Assembly (NCBI RefSeq): GCF_034479515.1
Contig: NZ_CP140152.1
Span: 3,906,001-3,970,000, forward strand
Length of the DNA: 64,000 nt
From: Duganella zoogloeoides
Lineage (GTDB): Bacteria; Pseudomonadota; Gammaproteobacteria; Burkholderiales; Burkholderiaceae_D
Direction: 5' to 3'
The notes beneath the pieces are model-generated. The model was not told the DNA's origin. It was given only the letters and a program-made list of their open reading frames with translations, and ran no database searches. Below are positions 46,837 to 57,801 of this stretch, piece after piece. Both the position numbers and the translations under genes were made by a program. The number at the start of each line of letters is the position of its first letter. The stretch's first letter is position 1.

Positions 46837-47328
46837 TCAGACTGATTTGCGGTTGAGCGGGTGATCGGCGCCAACCAGCAGCTTGGTCAGCAGCAGCTCG
46901 GCCGAACCGTAGCCGTACAGCGAATCGGCCTCGAAGCCGACGGTTTCGTAAGGCACCGACTCCTCGCGCTCGGAGCGGGCCGGATCGTTGCTGGAGTAGG
47001 TGACGCGCCAGGCGCGCTTGAGGGCGTCGGCCCGGCGCAGGAATTGTGGCATGGGCCACTGGGCAGGATCAAAAGCTTCGAGTTCGCCCAGCACGCGCCA
47101 GTGGCCACTGACCAGCGCCATGTCGCCCACCCGCAGTACCTTGACCGCGTCTTGCGCGGTCAACGAAGCAAGCTGCGCCAGGTCCGGCAAACCATCCTGC
47201 CTGGGACCGAACAAATAGGCCAGCATGATCTTGCTGCCCGGCGACAAACGCGCCACCAGGCCGGCGCCGTAACCACCATCGAGCAATGGCACGGCGAAAA
47301 AACTACCTTCTTGATACGACTGCCTCAT
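46837..47328 (-). CDS. Imm26-like protein
   Basis: 163 residues. The N-terminal block QEGSFFAVPLLDGGYGAGLV, then FGPR after a short loop, resembles the Imm26 immunity family, which protects against polymorphic toxins. The rest (DMALVSGHWRVLGELEAFDP) also fits. No toxin, secretion gene or other immunity gene lies beside it, so it could be an orphan antidote or simply a homologue with another job. ATG 47326-47328 is used; a GAAAGG sequence is too close to the ATG at 47334, and correctly spaced for this one. Confidence 0.7.
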   Translation of the reverse strand: MRQSYQEGSFFAVPLLDGGYGAGLVARLSPGSKIMLAYLFGPRQDGLPDLAQLASLTAQDAVKVLRVGDMALVSGHWRVLGELEAFDPAQWPMPQFLRRADALKRAWRVTYSSNDPARSEREESVPYETVGFEADSLYGYGSAELLLTKLLVGADHPLNRKSV

Positions 47329-47522
47329 TCCCATCCTTTCACTACACGTTGCGGACGGTCTTGCAGCATTGCCGGGCCCGCCTCGCTGGCGCCTTGCGGC
47401 GCAAAAGTGGCAGTGTAGCGAGGCGGCGCCGATTGTGGCGCACGCGTGACGCAGGCGTGACAATCGCGCTTGCGGTCCCATGATGCGGCCTTTCAATGAT
47501 GACGTTTGTGTTACACTCGCGG

Positions 47523-47594
47523 TTCGCTAGGGGTCCTGGAATTGTTTCCGGGTGAGAGATACCCTTCGTACCTGATCTGGATAATGCCAGCGAA
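47523..47594 (+). promoter_or_regulatory. TPP riboswitch (THI element) upstream of the TonB-dependent receptor
   Basis: Conserved blocks are in place: TTCGCT at 47523 pairs with AGCGAA at 47589 (P1), GGGGTCC, the GGGTGAGAGATACCC arm, and CCTGATCTGGATAATGCCAG. A TACACT element at 47512-47517 is a likely -10. Confidence 0.96.
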
Positions 47595-47632
47595 GGAAAG
47601 CGCAAAAGTCGGTCTCCTCCCCTCCTTTGATG

Positions 47633-47669
47633 GCTCTCTTCGCGGCTTCCGGCCGAACAAGTAGAGAGC
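47633..47669 (+). promoter_or_regulatory. Ribosome-site-sequestering hairpin of the riboswitch expression platform
   Basis: GCTCTCT at 47633-47639 pairs perfectly with AGAGAGC at 47663-47669, which includes the GAGAG ribosome site four bases before the receptor ATG. There is no T run, so control is probably at translation initiation. Confidence 0.65.
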
Positions 47670-47673
47670 AGAC

Positions 47674-49809
47674 ATGTACAAACCCAACCTTGCCGTATCC
47701 GTCATCGCCGTGGCGGTGTTCAACTCCTTTGCCGGCGCCGCCATGGCCGAAGAAGCCGACCAGGCGCTGCCCGAAGTCGTCGTCAGCGCCACCAAGGCCC
47801 GCGCCAGCACCGCCTCGATCGGCGGCTTTTCCAATGCGTCGCTGCTGAGCACCCCGGCCTCGCTCAACGTGATCACGTCGCAGCAGATGCTGGACCTGCA
47901 GATCCGCTCGACCACCGACGCCGCCCGCTACGACGCCAGCCTGTCCGACGCCTACAACGCGGTCGGGTATGCCGAGCAGTTCTCGATCCGCGGCTTCAAG
48001 CTCGATAACGGCACCAGCTACCGCAAGGACGGCATGACGATTGCCGGCGATACCCAGATCGCGCTGGAAAACAAGGATCGGCTGGAAGTACTGAAAGGCC
48101 TGTCCGGCTTGCAGGCCGGCGTGTCCGCACCCGGCGGTGTGCTCAACTACGTGACCAAGCGCCCCACCGACAACCCGATCCGCATGGTGGTGCTCGAAAC
48201 CCGCGAGCGCGGCACGCTGTACGGCGCTGCCGACGTCGGCGGCCGCTTCGAGGACACCCGCTTCGGCTATCGCGTCAACGTCGCTGCCGAGCGCCTGCGC
48301 TCGATCGTCAAGGGCGCCGACGGCAACCGCAAGTTCATCTCGGGCGCGTTCGACTGGCGCATCTCGCCGCAGGCGCTGCTGCAAATCGACGCCGACTACC
48401 AGCGCAAGTCGCAGCTGACCGCCCCCGGCTTCCAGCTGCTGGGCAACACCACGCTGCCGGCAATCGATGCCGACACCATGCTCAACGACCAGCCGTGGGC
48501 GCGGCCGGTCGAAACCATCAGCAGCAATATCGGCGCACGCTTCGAGTACACCTTCTCGCCCGAATGGAAAACCACCGTCAGCGCCAACCAGAACACCTTC
48601 AAGCGCGATGACTACACGGCCTTCCCTTACGGCTGCGGCGCGCAGGACCTGTACCCTGGCTTCTGCGGCAATGGCGACTACGACGTGTATAACTACATCA
48701 GCGAAGGCGAAAAGAAGTCGCCATTGACGGTGCAGGCGCTGTTGCAGGGCCGCTTTGCCGCCGGCGCGATCGAACACGAGGTCACGTTCGGCAGCTCGCT
48801 GATGCGCAACCGCGAAAAATGGGGCGACGACCTGTACGATTACTCGGGTACCAGCAATATCTACCACCCGGTGATCGTGCCGCCGGCGCCCGGCACCAGC
48901 GGCCCGGTGTCCGAGCGCCGCTACACCAACGAGCGCTCGCTGTTCGCCCAGGATATCGTCAGCCTCACCGAACAACTGAAGCTGCATGCCGGGGCGCGCT
49001 ACGTGCAGGTGCGCCGCAACCAGTACGTCGGTGAAAACGAGGCCGGCGTGATCCAGCCCAACGCCCTGACCGATGCCGGCTTCTGGCTGCCCAGCGTGGC
49101 GCTGGTGTACAGCCTGCGTCCCAACGTCTCGCTCTACACGTCGTACGCGCAAGGCCTCGAGCATGGCGGCGTGGCGCCCAAGGGATCATTGAACGAACGG
49201 CAGGCGCTGGAACCGGCAAAGTCGAAACAGGTGGAGCTGGGCGTCAAGGCCGACATCCGCACCGACCTCAGCGCCACGGTGGCGCTGTTCCAGATCCGCA
49301 AGGGCCTGGAATACGTCGACAATGCGTCCAATATGTTCGTGCGCAGCGGCGAAGCGGAAAACCGTGGCCTGGAAATGGGCCTCAGTGGCCGCGCCTCGCG
49401 CGAACTCACCGTCGGTATCACCGCCACAGGGCTGAGCACCAAGCAAAGCGGCACCGGCTCGGCCAGCCTGGACGGCAAGCGCGTGACCAACGTGGCGGCG
49501 TTCAAGTCGTCCGTGTATGCCGACTACGCGGTGCCGCAGGTACAGGGACTCAATGTGAGCGCCAACTGGCAGTATTCGGGCAAGAAGGCCTTCGATGCCG
49601 AGAACACGGTGTTCGTGCCCAAGTACCACCTGGTGAACTTTGCGGCGGCCTACTCCACCCGCATCGGCGGCGTGGCCACCACGCTGCGCGCCGGCATCGA
49701 CAACGCTTTCGACAAGTTCTACTGGCGCGATGTCACGCCAGACCTGGGCGGCTACCTGATCCCGGGCGCGTCCCGCACCGGCCGCATCTCGGCACAGTTC
49801 GACTTCTAA
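47674..49809 (+). CDS. TonB-dependent outer-membrane receptor under TPP riboswitch control
   Basis: 711 residues: signal peptide (about 1-25), TonB box around LPEVVVSAT, plug domain (about 40-150; FSIRGFKLDNGTSYRKDGM, GVSAPGGVLNYVTKRPT), then a 22-strand barrel ending in a terminal phenylalanine (GRISAQFDF). By homology it looks like a siderophore receptor, but the TPP riboswitch directly upstream argues that it imports thiamine or a thiamine precursor through the outer membrane. A PnuC-type transporter and a kinase lie just beyond, on the opposite strand. Confidence 0.94.
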   Translation: MYKPNLAVSVIAVAVFNSFAGAAMAEEADQALPEVVVSATKARASTASIGGFSNASLLSTPASLNVITSQQMLDLQIRSTTDAARYDASLSDAYNAVGYAEQFSIRGFKLDNGTSYRKDGMTIAGDTQIALENKDRLEVLKGLSGLQAGVSAPGGVLNYVTKRPTDNPIRMVVLETRERGTLYGAADVGGRFEDTRFGYRVNVAAERLRSIVKGADGNRKFISGAFDWRISPQALLQIDADYQRKSQLTAPGFQLLGNTTLPAIDADTMLNDQPWARPVETISSNIGARFEYTFSPEWKTTVSANQNTFKRDDYTAFPYGCGAQDLYPGFCGNGDYDVYNYISEGEKKSPLTVQALLQGRFAAGAIEHEVTFGSSLMRNREKWGDDLYDYSGTSNIYHPVIVPPAPGTSGPVSERRYTNERSLFAQDIVSLTEQLKLHAGARYVQVRRNQYVGENEAGVIQPNALTDAGFWLPSVALVYSLRPNVSLYTSYAQGLEHGGVAPKGSLNERQALEPAKSKQVELGVKADIRTDLSATVALFQIRKGLEYVDNASNMFVRSGEAENRGLEMGLSGRASRELTVGITATGLSTKQSGTGSASLDGKRVTNVAAFKSSVYADYAVPQVQGLNVSANWQYSGKKAFDAENTVFVPKYHLVNFAAAYSTRIGGVATTLRAGIDNAFDKFYWRDVTPDLGGYLIPGASRTGRISAQFDF

Positions 49810-49810
49810 T

Positions 49811-49915
49811 ACTTCGGGGTCAGTGCCGACATTCGGACATTTTTGAACTTAATCCACCGGTATTGGTCATCATATTGATGGGCTCGTGTCCAAATGTCGG
49901 CACTGACCCCGAAGT
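49811..49915. repeat. Long imperfect inverted repeat with 29-base arms
   Basis: Left arm 49811-49839 starts ACTTCGGGGTCAGTGCCGAC; right arm 49887-49915 is its reverse complement with one difference in 29 bases. The 47-base spacer is AT-rich and non-coding. The form (long near-perfect stem, GGGGTCAG ends) resembles repeated palindromic elements or a small insertion-derived element. It lies between the receptor gene and the convergent kinase gene and may end both transcripts. Confidence 0.8.
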
Positions 49916-49923
49916 GGGAAATG

Positions 49924-50463
49924 CTAAGGTAGGTGGCGGCTGGCTTGGGCAAGGCGTTCTGCGAGGGTGCCGGTGAGTAGCAGGTAGGGAATGGCGCGCC
50001 TTTTCAATTCTTCCATCAACATCGCGTTGATGGTCACGCTCACCTGCTCCGATTCGCGCTGCAGGCCGTCCGCTTCCCACGGAATGTCGGGCGCAGTCAC
50101 CAGCGTAACGGCGTAGTCGCGCTGGTGGCGGTCGGCCAGCAGCGCCAGCTCGGCGTCGATCCCCTGAAAATAATGGCGGCTGTACACGGCCGTCATCAAT
50201 GGCGTGGTGTCACAGAACAGGTAGCGGTGCGCCAGCGGCGCCGCGATGGCTTCGCGCGCCAGCTGGGTGCGGGCGATATGGATCTGGTCCTGCGCAACCG
50301 GAATGCGCTGCTCGGTATCGACAAACTCCCGCAGGTATTCCGGCACCCACACGGTACCGTAGTCGCGCGCCAGGGCCGCCGCCAGCGTGGTCTTGCCCGA
50401 CGATGCCGTGCCCAGGATGGCCACTTTTACCGGCAACGCTTGCTCCACCACGCCGACAGTCAC
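49924..50463 (-). CDS. NadR-like ATPase/kinase next to a PnuC transporter
   Basis: 179 residues. P-loop ILGTASSGKTTLA near residue 17, followed by the NadR kinase-domain blocks VWVPEYLREFVDTEQ and FCDTTPLMTAVYSRHYF. It lacks the NMN adenylyltransferase and repressor domains of full NadR. Proteins of this kind phosphorylate the vitamin brought in by PnuC, either nicotinamide riboside or thiamine. It overlaps the pnuC gene by four bases, so the two work together by strong context. Confidence 0.88.
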   Translation of the reverse strand: MTVGVVEQALPVKVAILGTASSGKTTLAAALARDYGTVWVPEYLREFVDTEQRIPVAQDQIHIARTQLAREAIAAPLAHRYLFCDTTPLMTAVYSRHYFQGIDAELALLADRHQRDYAVTLVTAPDIPWEADGLQRESEQVSVTINAMLMEELKRRAIPYLLLTGTLAERLAQASRHLP

Positions 50464-51134
50464 TCCAGCACCAACCGGCGTCCGCCACCGCCGTCACTGC
50501 CACCGCCGCCGGTGGGCATGCCGGCCGACTGCTGCCAGGTGCGCAGGCCCACGATTGCCATGCCCACGAAAATCGCGTACAGGATCGCGGTGAGCATCAG
50601 GTTCTTGTGCAGGTACAGACCCACGTACAGCACATCGACAATGATCCACACGTGCCAGTTCTCCACCTTTTTGCGCGACAGCAGCAACTGTCCGACCAGG
50701 CTGCCGGCGGTGAGAAAACCGTCCGAGTGCGGCACGTCGGTATCGGTCCAGGTCTTGAGGAACATGGCCAGCAGCACGAAACCGGCAAACCAGCCGCCCA
50801 CCGCCAGCCAGCGCCCGCGCGCATCGAGCGCGGTGACCGGCAATGCGGCATGATGGCCATCGCCACGCAGCCACTGGCGCCAGCCATAGATCGATACCGC
50901 GATGAACACGAACTGCAAGCCCATATCGCCGTACAGGCGCGAGCCGAAGAACACCATCGCGTAGGTGGCCGACGAGACGATCGCAAACAGCCAGGCCCAG
51001 TGGCTCTGGCGGATGTTGAGCCACACCGTGACCACCGCCAGCACGAACGACAGCAGCTCGAGCGGCGTCGTGACGAACACCGCCAGGTGCAATGGCAGGT
51101 TCATATACCCGAGCAGGTCTGTCAGTGCGTGCAT
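50460..51134 (-). CDS. pnuC: PnuC-family vitamin transporter (nicotinamide riboside or thiamine)
   Basis: 224 residues with about seven membrane helices. Family blocks: TPLELLSFVLAVVTVWLNIR, FGSRLYGDMGLQFVFIAVSI with YGWRQW, and VENWHVWIIVDVLYVGLYLH. PnuC members take up nicotinamide riboside; the PnuT branch takes up thiamine by the same facilitated-diffusion-plus-kinase mechanism. Branch assignment is not possible by eye, but the TPP-regulated receptor nearby favours PnuT. A Gly-rich tail (GGGGSDGGGG) is unusual. Four bases separate it from the S46 peptidase gene upstream, so they probably share a transcript. Confidence 0.92.
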   Translation of the reverse strand: MHALTDLLGYMNLPLHLAVFVTTPLELLSFVLAVVTVWLNIRQSHWAWLFAIVSSATYAMVFFGSRLYGDMGLQFVFIAVSIYGWRQWLRGDGHHAALPVTALDARGRWLAVGGWFAGFVLLAMFLKTWTDTDVPHSDGFLTAGSLVGQLLLSRKKVENWHVWIIVDVLYVGLYLHKNLMLTAILYAIFVGMAIVGLRTWQQSAGMPTGGGGSDGGGGRRLVLE

Positions 51135-51137
51135 GGC

Positions 51138-53288
<2,151 letters not shown>

Positions 53289-53337
53289 GATTGAGCCCCT
53301 GGTTGAAAGTCAGCGGCAGTATATTCCTTTTCCCGCG

Positions 53338-55107
53338 TCAGCTCCATACCAGGTCGATGCACAACGTGAGCCGGCAACCGCCGCCGGCCAGGTACGGCGC
53401 CACCTCGAGGTGACCGCCCAGCGCCTGCACCCGCTGCGCCATGCCGATCAGGCCGAACGAGTCGCTCTTGGCGCGTTTTTCCGGCGCCAGACCGATGCCG
53501 TTGTCGGCCACGGTGAAAGTGAGCCGCCCTTCGCGCACCGTGAGCGCAATCGCCACATGGGTGGCCCTGGCGTGGCGCCGCACGTTGGACAGCGCCTCCT
53601 GCAGGCTGCGGAACAGCACGATCTCCACTTCCGGACCGATGGCGGCGAAATCGGCTTCGGGCGGCAACGACAGGTCGCAGACCATGCCGCTGCGCTTGCG
53701 GAACTCGGCCGCCTGCCATTCGAGCGCTGCCTGCAAGCCCAGGTCCAGCACGGCCGGGCGCAGGTCGTTCATGATGCCGCGCACGCTGCGGATGATGGCG
53801 TCCACCTGGTCGAGCGCGCCCTGGGTGCGCTGGTGCAGGCGCGGATGGCGGCTGCCGGTACGCACGGCCAGCAGCGAGATGTCGATGCGCAGCGCCAGCA
53901 GGTTCTGTCCCAGTTCGTCGTGGACGTCGCGCGCAATGCGCTTGCGCTCCTCCTCCTTGACCGACTCCAGGTGCGCGGCGAGCTTGCGCAGCTGTTCGCG
54001 CGACTGGAACAGCGCGGCCTCGGTGCGCTTGCGCTCGGCGATTTCCATGGTCAGCAGGCGATTGGCGGCGGTCAGCTCGGCAGTGCGCGCCGCCACCCGC
54101 GCATCGAGGTCGCGCGACAGCGCCAGCAAGTCGGCATCGGCGCGCCGCCGCGCCGTCACATCGGAAAACACGCCAATGTAGCGGCTGATGGCGCCCTGCT
54201 CGTCGTGGATCACGGTGAGCGACATGCTGGCCACCCACGGCGTGCCGTCGCGCCGGCGGTTGTGCACGTCGCCTTCCCATTTGCCGTCCGTGCGCAGGCG
54301 CTGCAACGCGTCCGCGTGATAGCCGGGAGCATGAGCGCCGGGGCGGCCGAGGAAACGCGGATTGCGCCCCAGCGCTTCTTCCACCGCATAGCCGGTAATT
54401 GCGGTAAAGGCGCGGTTGACGGCGACGATATCGCAATTGGCATCGCACACCAGGACGCCCTCGCCCATGTGGTCGAGCACCTGGAACGCGCGCTGGCGCG
54501 CCGCCTCGCGCGCGCGGTCGCTGCCGATGTCGGTAAGGATCACGCGGAACTTGCGGGCGCCGGGGTCGAGGTTGACGTCCAGGTGGACCTGGCGGCCCTC
54601 CCCACTGCCATTGCCGGAATTGCGCTGATCGAACAGCGGCAGCTCCAGTGTGCCGCGCTGGCCGTGTTCGAGCACCCCGGACAGGAAGCGCCGCAGGATG
54701 GCTTGCGCCGGCGCCGCCACGAACTGCTCGAAGCGCCGGCCCGGCAGCGCATCGCGCGGCAGTCCGAGCAGCTCACCGGCGGCCAGGTTGGCGCGCGTGA
54801 TGCCGCCGTCGGCATCGAGCGACAGGTAGCCCACCGGGGCCTGGTCGTACAGCACGGCATAGCGCTCGCGCCCCTCCTCGGCCTCATCGCGTTCGGACTG
54901 CAGCTCGGCCAGGGCAAGGGTTTGCATGTCCAGCTCGATCTGGCTCACCTGCAGCTCGTGCCAGTGGCGCAGTGCGTCGCTGTCGGCGCCCGGCGGCGCC
55001 TGCATGCCGCTCGATGCCATCGCCGTCACCGCCTGCTCGGCAGCTTCGCGCAACTGATCGGCCGCCAGCGGCTGGCGCGGCGATTTTTTCAGGTCACGCC
55101 GCGCCAT
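53338..55107 (-). CDS. PAS-domain sensor histidine kinase of the NarL-partner type
   Basis: 589 residues, no membrane helices. Two PAS domains (about 90-200 and 215-330; YDQAPVGYLSLDADG and MGEGVLVCDANCDIV), a coiled coil, then HisKA_3 with phospho-acceptor in RKRIARDVHDELGQNLLALR and a GHKL ATPase (LQEALSNVRRHARATH, FTVADNGIGL). HisKA_3 kinases act on LuxR/NarL-type regulators, none of which is in the window. It overlaps the CheB-CheR fusion gene by 14 bases, and both belong to one transcript. Confidence 0.93.
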   Translation of the reverse strand: MARRDLKKSPRQPLAADQLREAAEQAVTAMASSGMQAPPGADSDALRHWHELQVSQIELDMQTLALAELQSERDEAEEGRERYAVLYDQAPVGYLSLDADGGITRANLAAGELLGLPRDALPGRRFEQFVAAPAQAILRRFLSGVLEHGQRGTLELPLFDQRNSGNGSGEGRQVHLDVNLDPGARKFRVILTDIGSDRAREAARQRAFQVLDHMGEGVLVCDANCDIVAVNRAFTAITGYAVEEALGRNPRFLGRPGAHAPGYHADALQRLRTDGKWEGDVHNRRRDGTPWVASMSLTVIHDEQGAISRYIGVFSDVTARRRADADLLALSRDLDARVAARTAELTAANRLLTMEIAERKRTEAALFQSREQLRKLAAHLESVKEEERKRIARDVHDELGQNLLALRIDISLLAVRTGSRHPRLHQRTQGALDQVDAIIRSVRGIMNDLRPAVLDLGLQAALEWQAAEFRKRSGMVCDLSLPPEADFAAIGPEVEIVLFRSLQEALSNVRRHARATHVAIALTVREGRLTFTVADNGIGLAPEKRAKSDSFGLIGMAQRVQALGGHLEVAPYLAGGGCRLTLCIDLVWS

Positions 55108-57679
55108 TTTGCATGGACCGCAACTGTGCCTCCAGCTGCTTCGCCTCGGTGATGTTGATGAAGGTGACCACCACGCCGTCGATCACGTTGTCCACCGTCC
55201 GGTAAGGCATGATGCGCACCGTGTACCAGCCGCCGCTGCGGGTAGGCACGTGCTTCTCGCACACCACCAGCGTGCGCAGCACACCCTCGGCATCCGCTTC
55301 CAGGCCCGGGTAATCGAGGTCGCTGGCGATGTCGCTGAGCAGGCGCTGCACATCGCCGGGAATCAGTTTGTAGATGCGCGTGGCCTGGTCGGTGTAGCGG
55401 CGGATACGCAAGGCGTTGTCGAGGAAGATGGTGGCGATGTCGGTGCTGTTGAGCAGGTTCTTCATGTCGCCGTTGATCAGCGACAGGTCGTCCACCTTAG
55501 ACTGCAACTCGGCGTTGACCGTGTACAGCTCCTCGTTCAGCGACTGCATTTCTTCCTTGGAGGTAGTCAGTTCCTCGTTGGTCGATTGCAGCTCCTCGTT
55601 GGTCGATTGCAGTTCCTCGTTGGCGGACTTGAGCTCCTCGCGCGAGGCCTGCATTTCGTCGCGCACGGCCTGGATTTCCAGCCGCGCCTGCGCCAGTTGC
55701 TGTTCCAGTTCCAGCACCAGCGGCTGGGCCGGACGCGGACGGCGTTTTTGCGGCGGCAGCGCGCAACTGGTGAAAGTCACCAGGACGGTACCGGCCAGCG
55801 GCCCGTTGCGCGGCATCGCTTCCGCCGTGATGTCGAGCGAACGCGCGGGGCGGCCGTTGGCGTCTTGCTGGATCAGGCCACGCGTTTCCACCTTCTGCTC
55901 GGTCTGCGCGGCGTTTTGCACCAACGCGGCCAATTCGTGGCGCAGGCCATCGCGTGCCATGGCGTGAATATTCCAGTTGGCCTTGCCGGCCGCCGGCTCC
56001 AGGAACTCGCCGGTACGCCCGTGGATATAAAGAATATCGCCGTCAGCATTAAGCAGCACGGCTGCCGGCGAGTGCTTGCGCAACAGCTGTTGCTCGACCT
56101 GGGTTTGCAGGTTTTCTTTCATGATGGCCTGGCCGCTCTGAGGTGTGGCGGGCAGCGCCGCATTGGCGGCCCGTGTAGGGAAGTAGCTGGAAACGCGCCC
56201 GGGTTCTGCATAGAGCCGGCGGTACACGCGGCTGGTGCCGGGCAACGGCGCGAACAGCTCGTGGAAGCGACCCGGCGTGTCGGCACTGCCCAGCACCAGC
56301 AGGGCGTTGCGCTTGAGCGCGTAATGGAATAACGGAATCAGTTGCCTCTGCAGCCGCGGCGTGAAATAGATCAGCAGGTTGCGGCAGCACAGGATATCGA
56401 GCTTGGTAAACGGCGGATCGGAAATCAGGTTCTGGCGCGCGAAGATGATGGAACTGCGCAAGTCCTTGCGGATACGGAAGCCGCCGTTGTCGGCCGGCGT
56501 GAAATAGCGGCGCAGCCGTTCCGGCGCGATGTCGCCGGCAACAGCGGCGTGGAACTGTCCCTGGCGCGCGCGGTCGATGGCGTCACCATCGAGGTCGGTG
56601 GCGAAGATTTGCAGCGTGTAGCGCGCGGCCGGGCGTAACCGTTCGAGCATTTCGTCGAAGACGATGGCCAGCGAATACGCCTCCTCGCCGGTGGAGCAGG
56701 CCGGTACCCAGGCCTTGAACGCGGCGCCGTCCGGGTGCTCGGCCAGCAAGCGTGGCAGCGCCTGACTGCCGAGGTAATCCCACACGGCAGCATCGCGAAA
56801 AAAGCTGGTCACGCCGATCAGCAGTTCCTTGAACAGCAACTCGATTTCCGCCGGGTTGTCCGCCATCCAGCGCACGTAGTCGGGCAAGGTGGCGAACTGG
56901 CGCAGCTTCATGCGGCGGTCGATGCGGCGCATCACGGTACTGAGCTTGTAGTCGGCAAAGCTGGCGCCGGTGTGCTGGAGCAGCAACTGGTACATCTGCT
57001 GCAAGGCCGCGCGCTGGTCGTCTGCCTGCGTCAGCAGCGTGCCCGCCTGTTCGTTGGCGCGGCGGCGGCGCCAGTTGGCCACCTGCGCCGCCATCTCGGC
57101 CGGCAGCGCCACGATGTCCACCGCCTTCGCGGCAATCGCGCTGGCCGGCATGGGGTCGAAGCGCGCCGACGCCGGCAACTGCGCCATGGTCAGGCCGCCG
57201 GCATCGCGGATCGCTGCCAGGCCGATGGTGCCGTCGGCGCCGGCGCCGGACAGCGTAATGCCCACGGCATGCTCACCGCAGCAAGCGGCGAGCGCGCGGA
57301 AAAAACTGTCGATCGGATGGTGCCCCTCGGCCGGCCGGACGGTAAAGCAACCGCTGTCGAAACCGCAAACGCCGCTGGCCGGCGCCACGTACACCTGGTC
57401 GGCTTGCACCGCCATACCGTGCGCCAGCTCGGCCACCGGCATGCGCGTCACGCGTTGCAGCAACTGCGGCAGGATCGACTGCTGCGACGGATCGCGGTGC
57501 TGCACCACCACGTAGGCGAAGCCGCTGGCGGGCGCCACGCTGGCCAGGAATTCGCAGATGGGATCGAAACCGCCGGCAGAAGCGCCGATGCCCACGACCG
57601 GCACCTGTCCGGCTTGAACGCACCCCTGCCCGCTGCCTGGTGCAGCCGGGACTTCGGTGGCAGTGCTGGGTGAATTCAT
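55094..57679 (-). CDS. CheB-CheR fusion protein with C-terminal PAS domain
   Basis: 861 residues. N-terminal methylesterase CheB domain (about 28-205; catalytic GIGASAGGFDPI, YVVVQHRDPSQQS, SGAGADGTIGL), CheR methyltransferase domain (about 215-485; VTSFFRDAAVWDYLG, WVPACSTGEEAYSLAIV, FTKLDILCCRNLLIYF), a linker, a long coiled coil of Glu/Gln repeats (SANEELQSTNEELQSTNEEL), and a PAS domain at the end (NGDMKNLLNSTDIATIFLD). The receiver domain of normal CheB is missing. Such fusions occur with sensor kinases like the one directly downstream and are thought to signal rather than to modify chemoreceptors. ATG at 57677-57679. Confidence 0.94.
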   Translation of the reverse strand: MNSPSTATEVPAAPGSGQGCVQAGQVPVVGIGASAGGFDPICEFLASVAPASGFAYVVVQHRDPSQQSILPQLLQRVTRMPVAELAHGMAVQADQVYVAPASGVCGFDSGCFTVRPAEGHHPIDSFFRALAACCGEHAVGITLSGAGADGTIGLAAIRDAGGLTMAQLPASARFDPMPASAIAAKAVDIVALPAEMAAQVANWRRRRANEQAGTLLTQADDQRAALQQMYQLLLQHTGASFADYKLSTVMRRIDRRMKLRQFATLPDYVRWMADNPAEIELLFKELLIGVTSFFRDAAVWDYLGSQALPRLLAEHPDGAAFKAWVPACSTGEEAYSLAIVFDEMLERLRPAARYTLQIFATDLDGDAIDRARQGQFHAAVAGDIAPERLRRYFTPADNGGFRIRKDLRSSIIFARQNLISDPPFTKLDILCCRNLLIYFTPRLQRQLIPLFHYALKRNALLVLGSADTPGRFHELFAPLPGTSRVYRRLYAEPGRVSSYFPTRAANAALPATPQSGQAIMKENLQTQVEQQLLRKHSPAAVLLNADGDILYIHGRTGEFLEPAAGKANWNIHAMARDGLRHELAALVQNAAQTEQKVETRGLIQQDANGRPARSLDITAEAMPRNGPLAGTVLVTFTSCALPPQKRRPRPAQPLVLELEQQLAQARLEIQAVRDEMQASREELKSANEELQSTNEELQSTNEELTTSKEEMQSLNEELYTVNAELQSKVDDLSLINGDMKNLLNSTDIATIFLDNALRIRRYTDQATRIYKLIPGDVQRLLSDIASDLDYPGLEADAEGVLRTLVVCEKHVPTRSGGWYTVRIMPYRTVDNVIDGVVVTFINITEAKQLEAQLRSMQNGAA

Positions 57680-57801
57680 GGTGGCGTCCGGGCGCGGTGG
57701 CGTGGCGAAAAAGGATAGCTTGCCAGATTATTATAGCAAAGCGCCTTGCTTTTCCACCCCTGCCCTACGGCAGTCGCCGCGCCCGCAACGCTGGCAAACT
57801 G

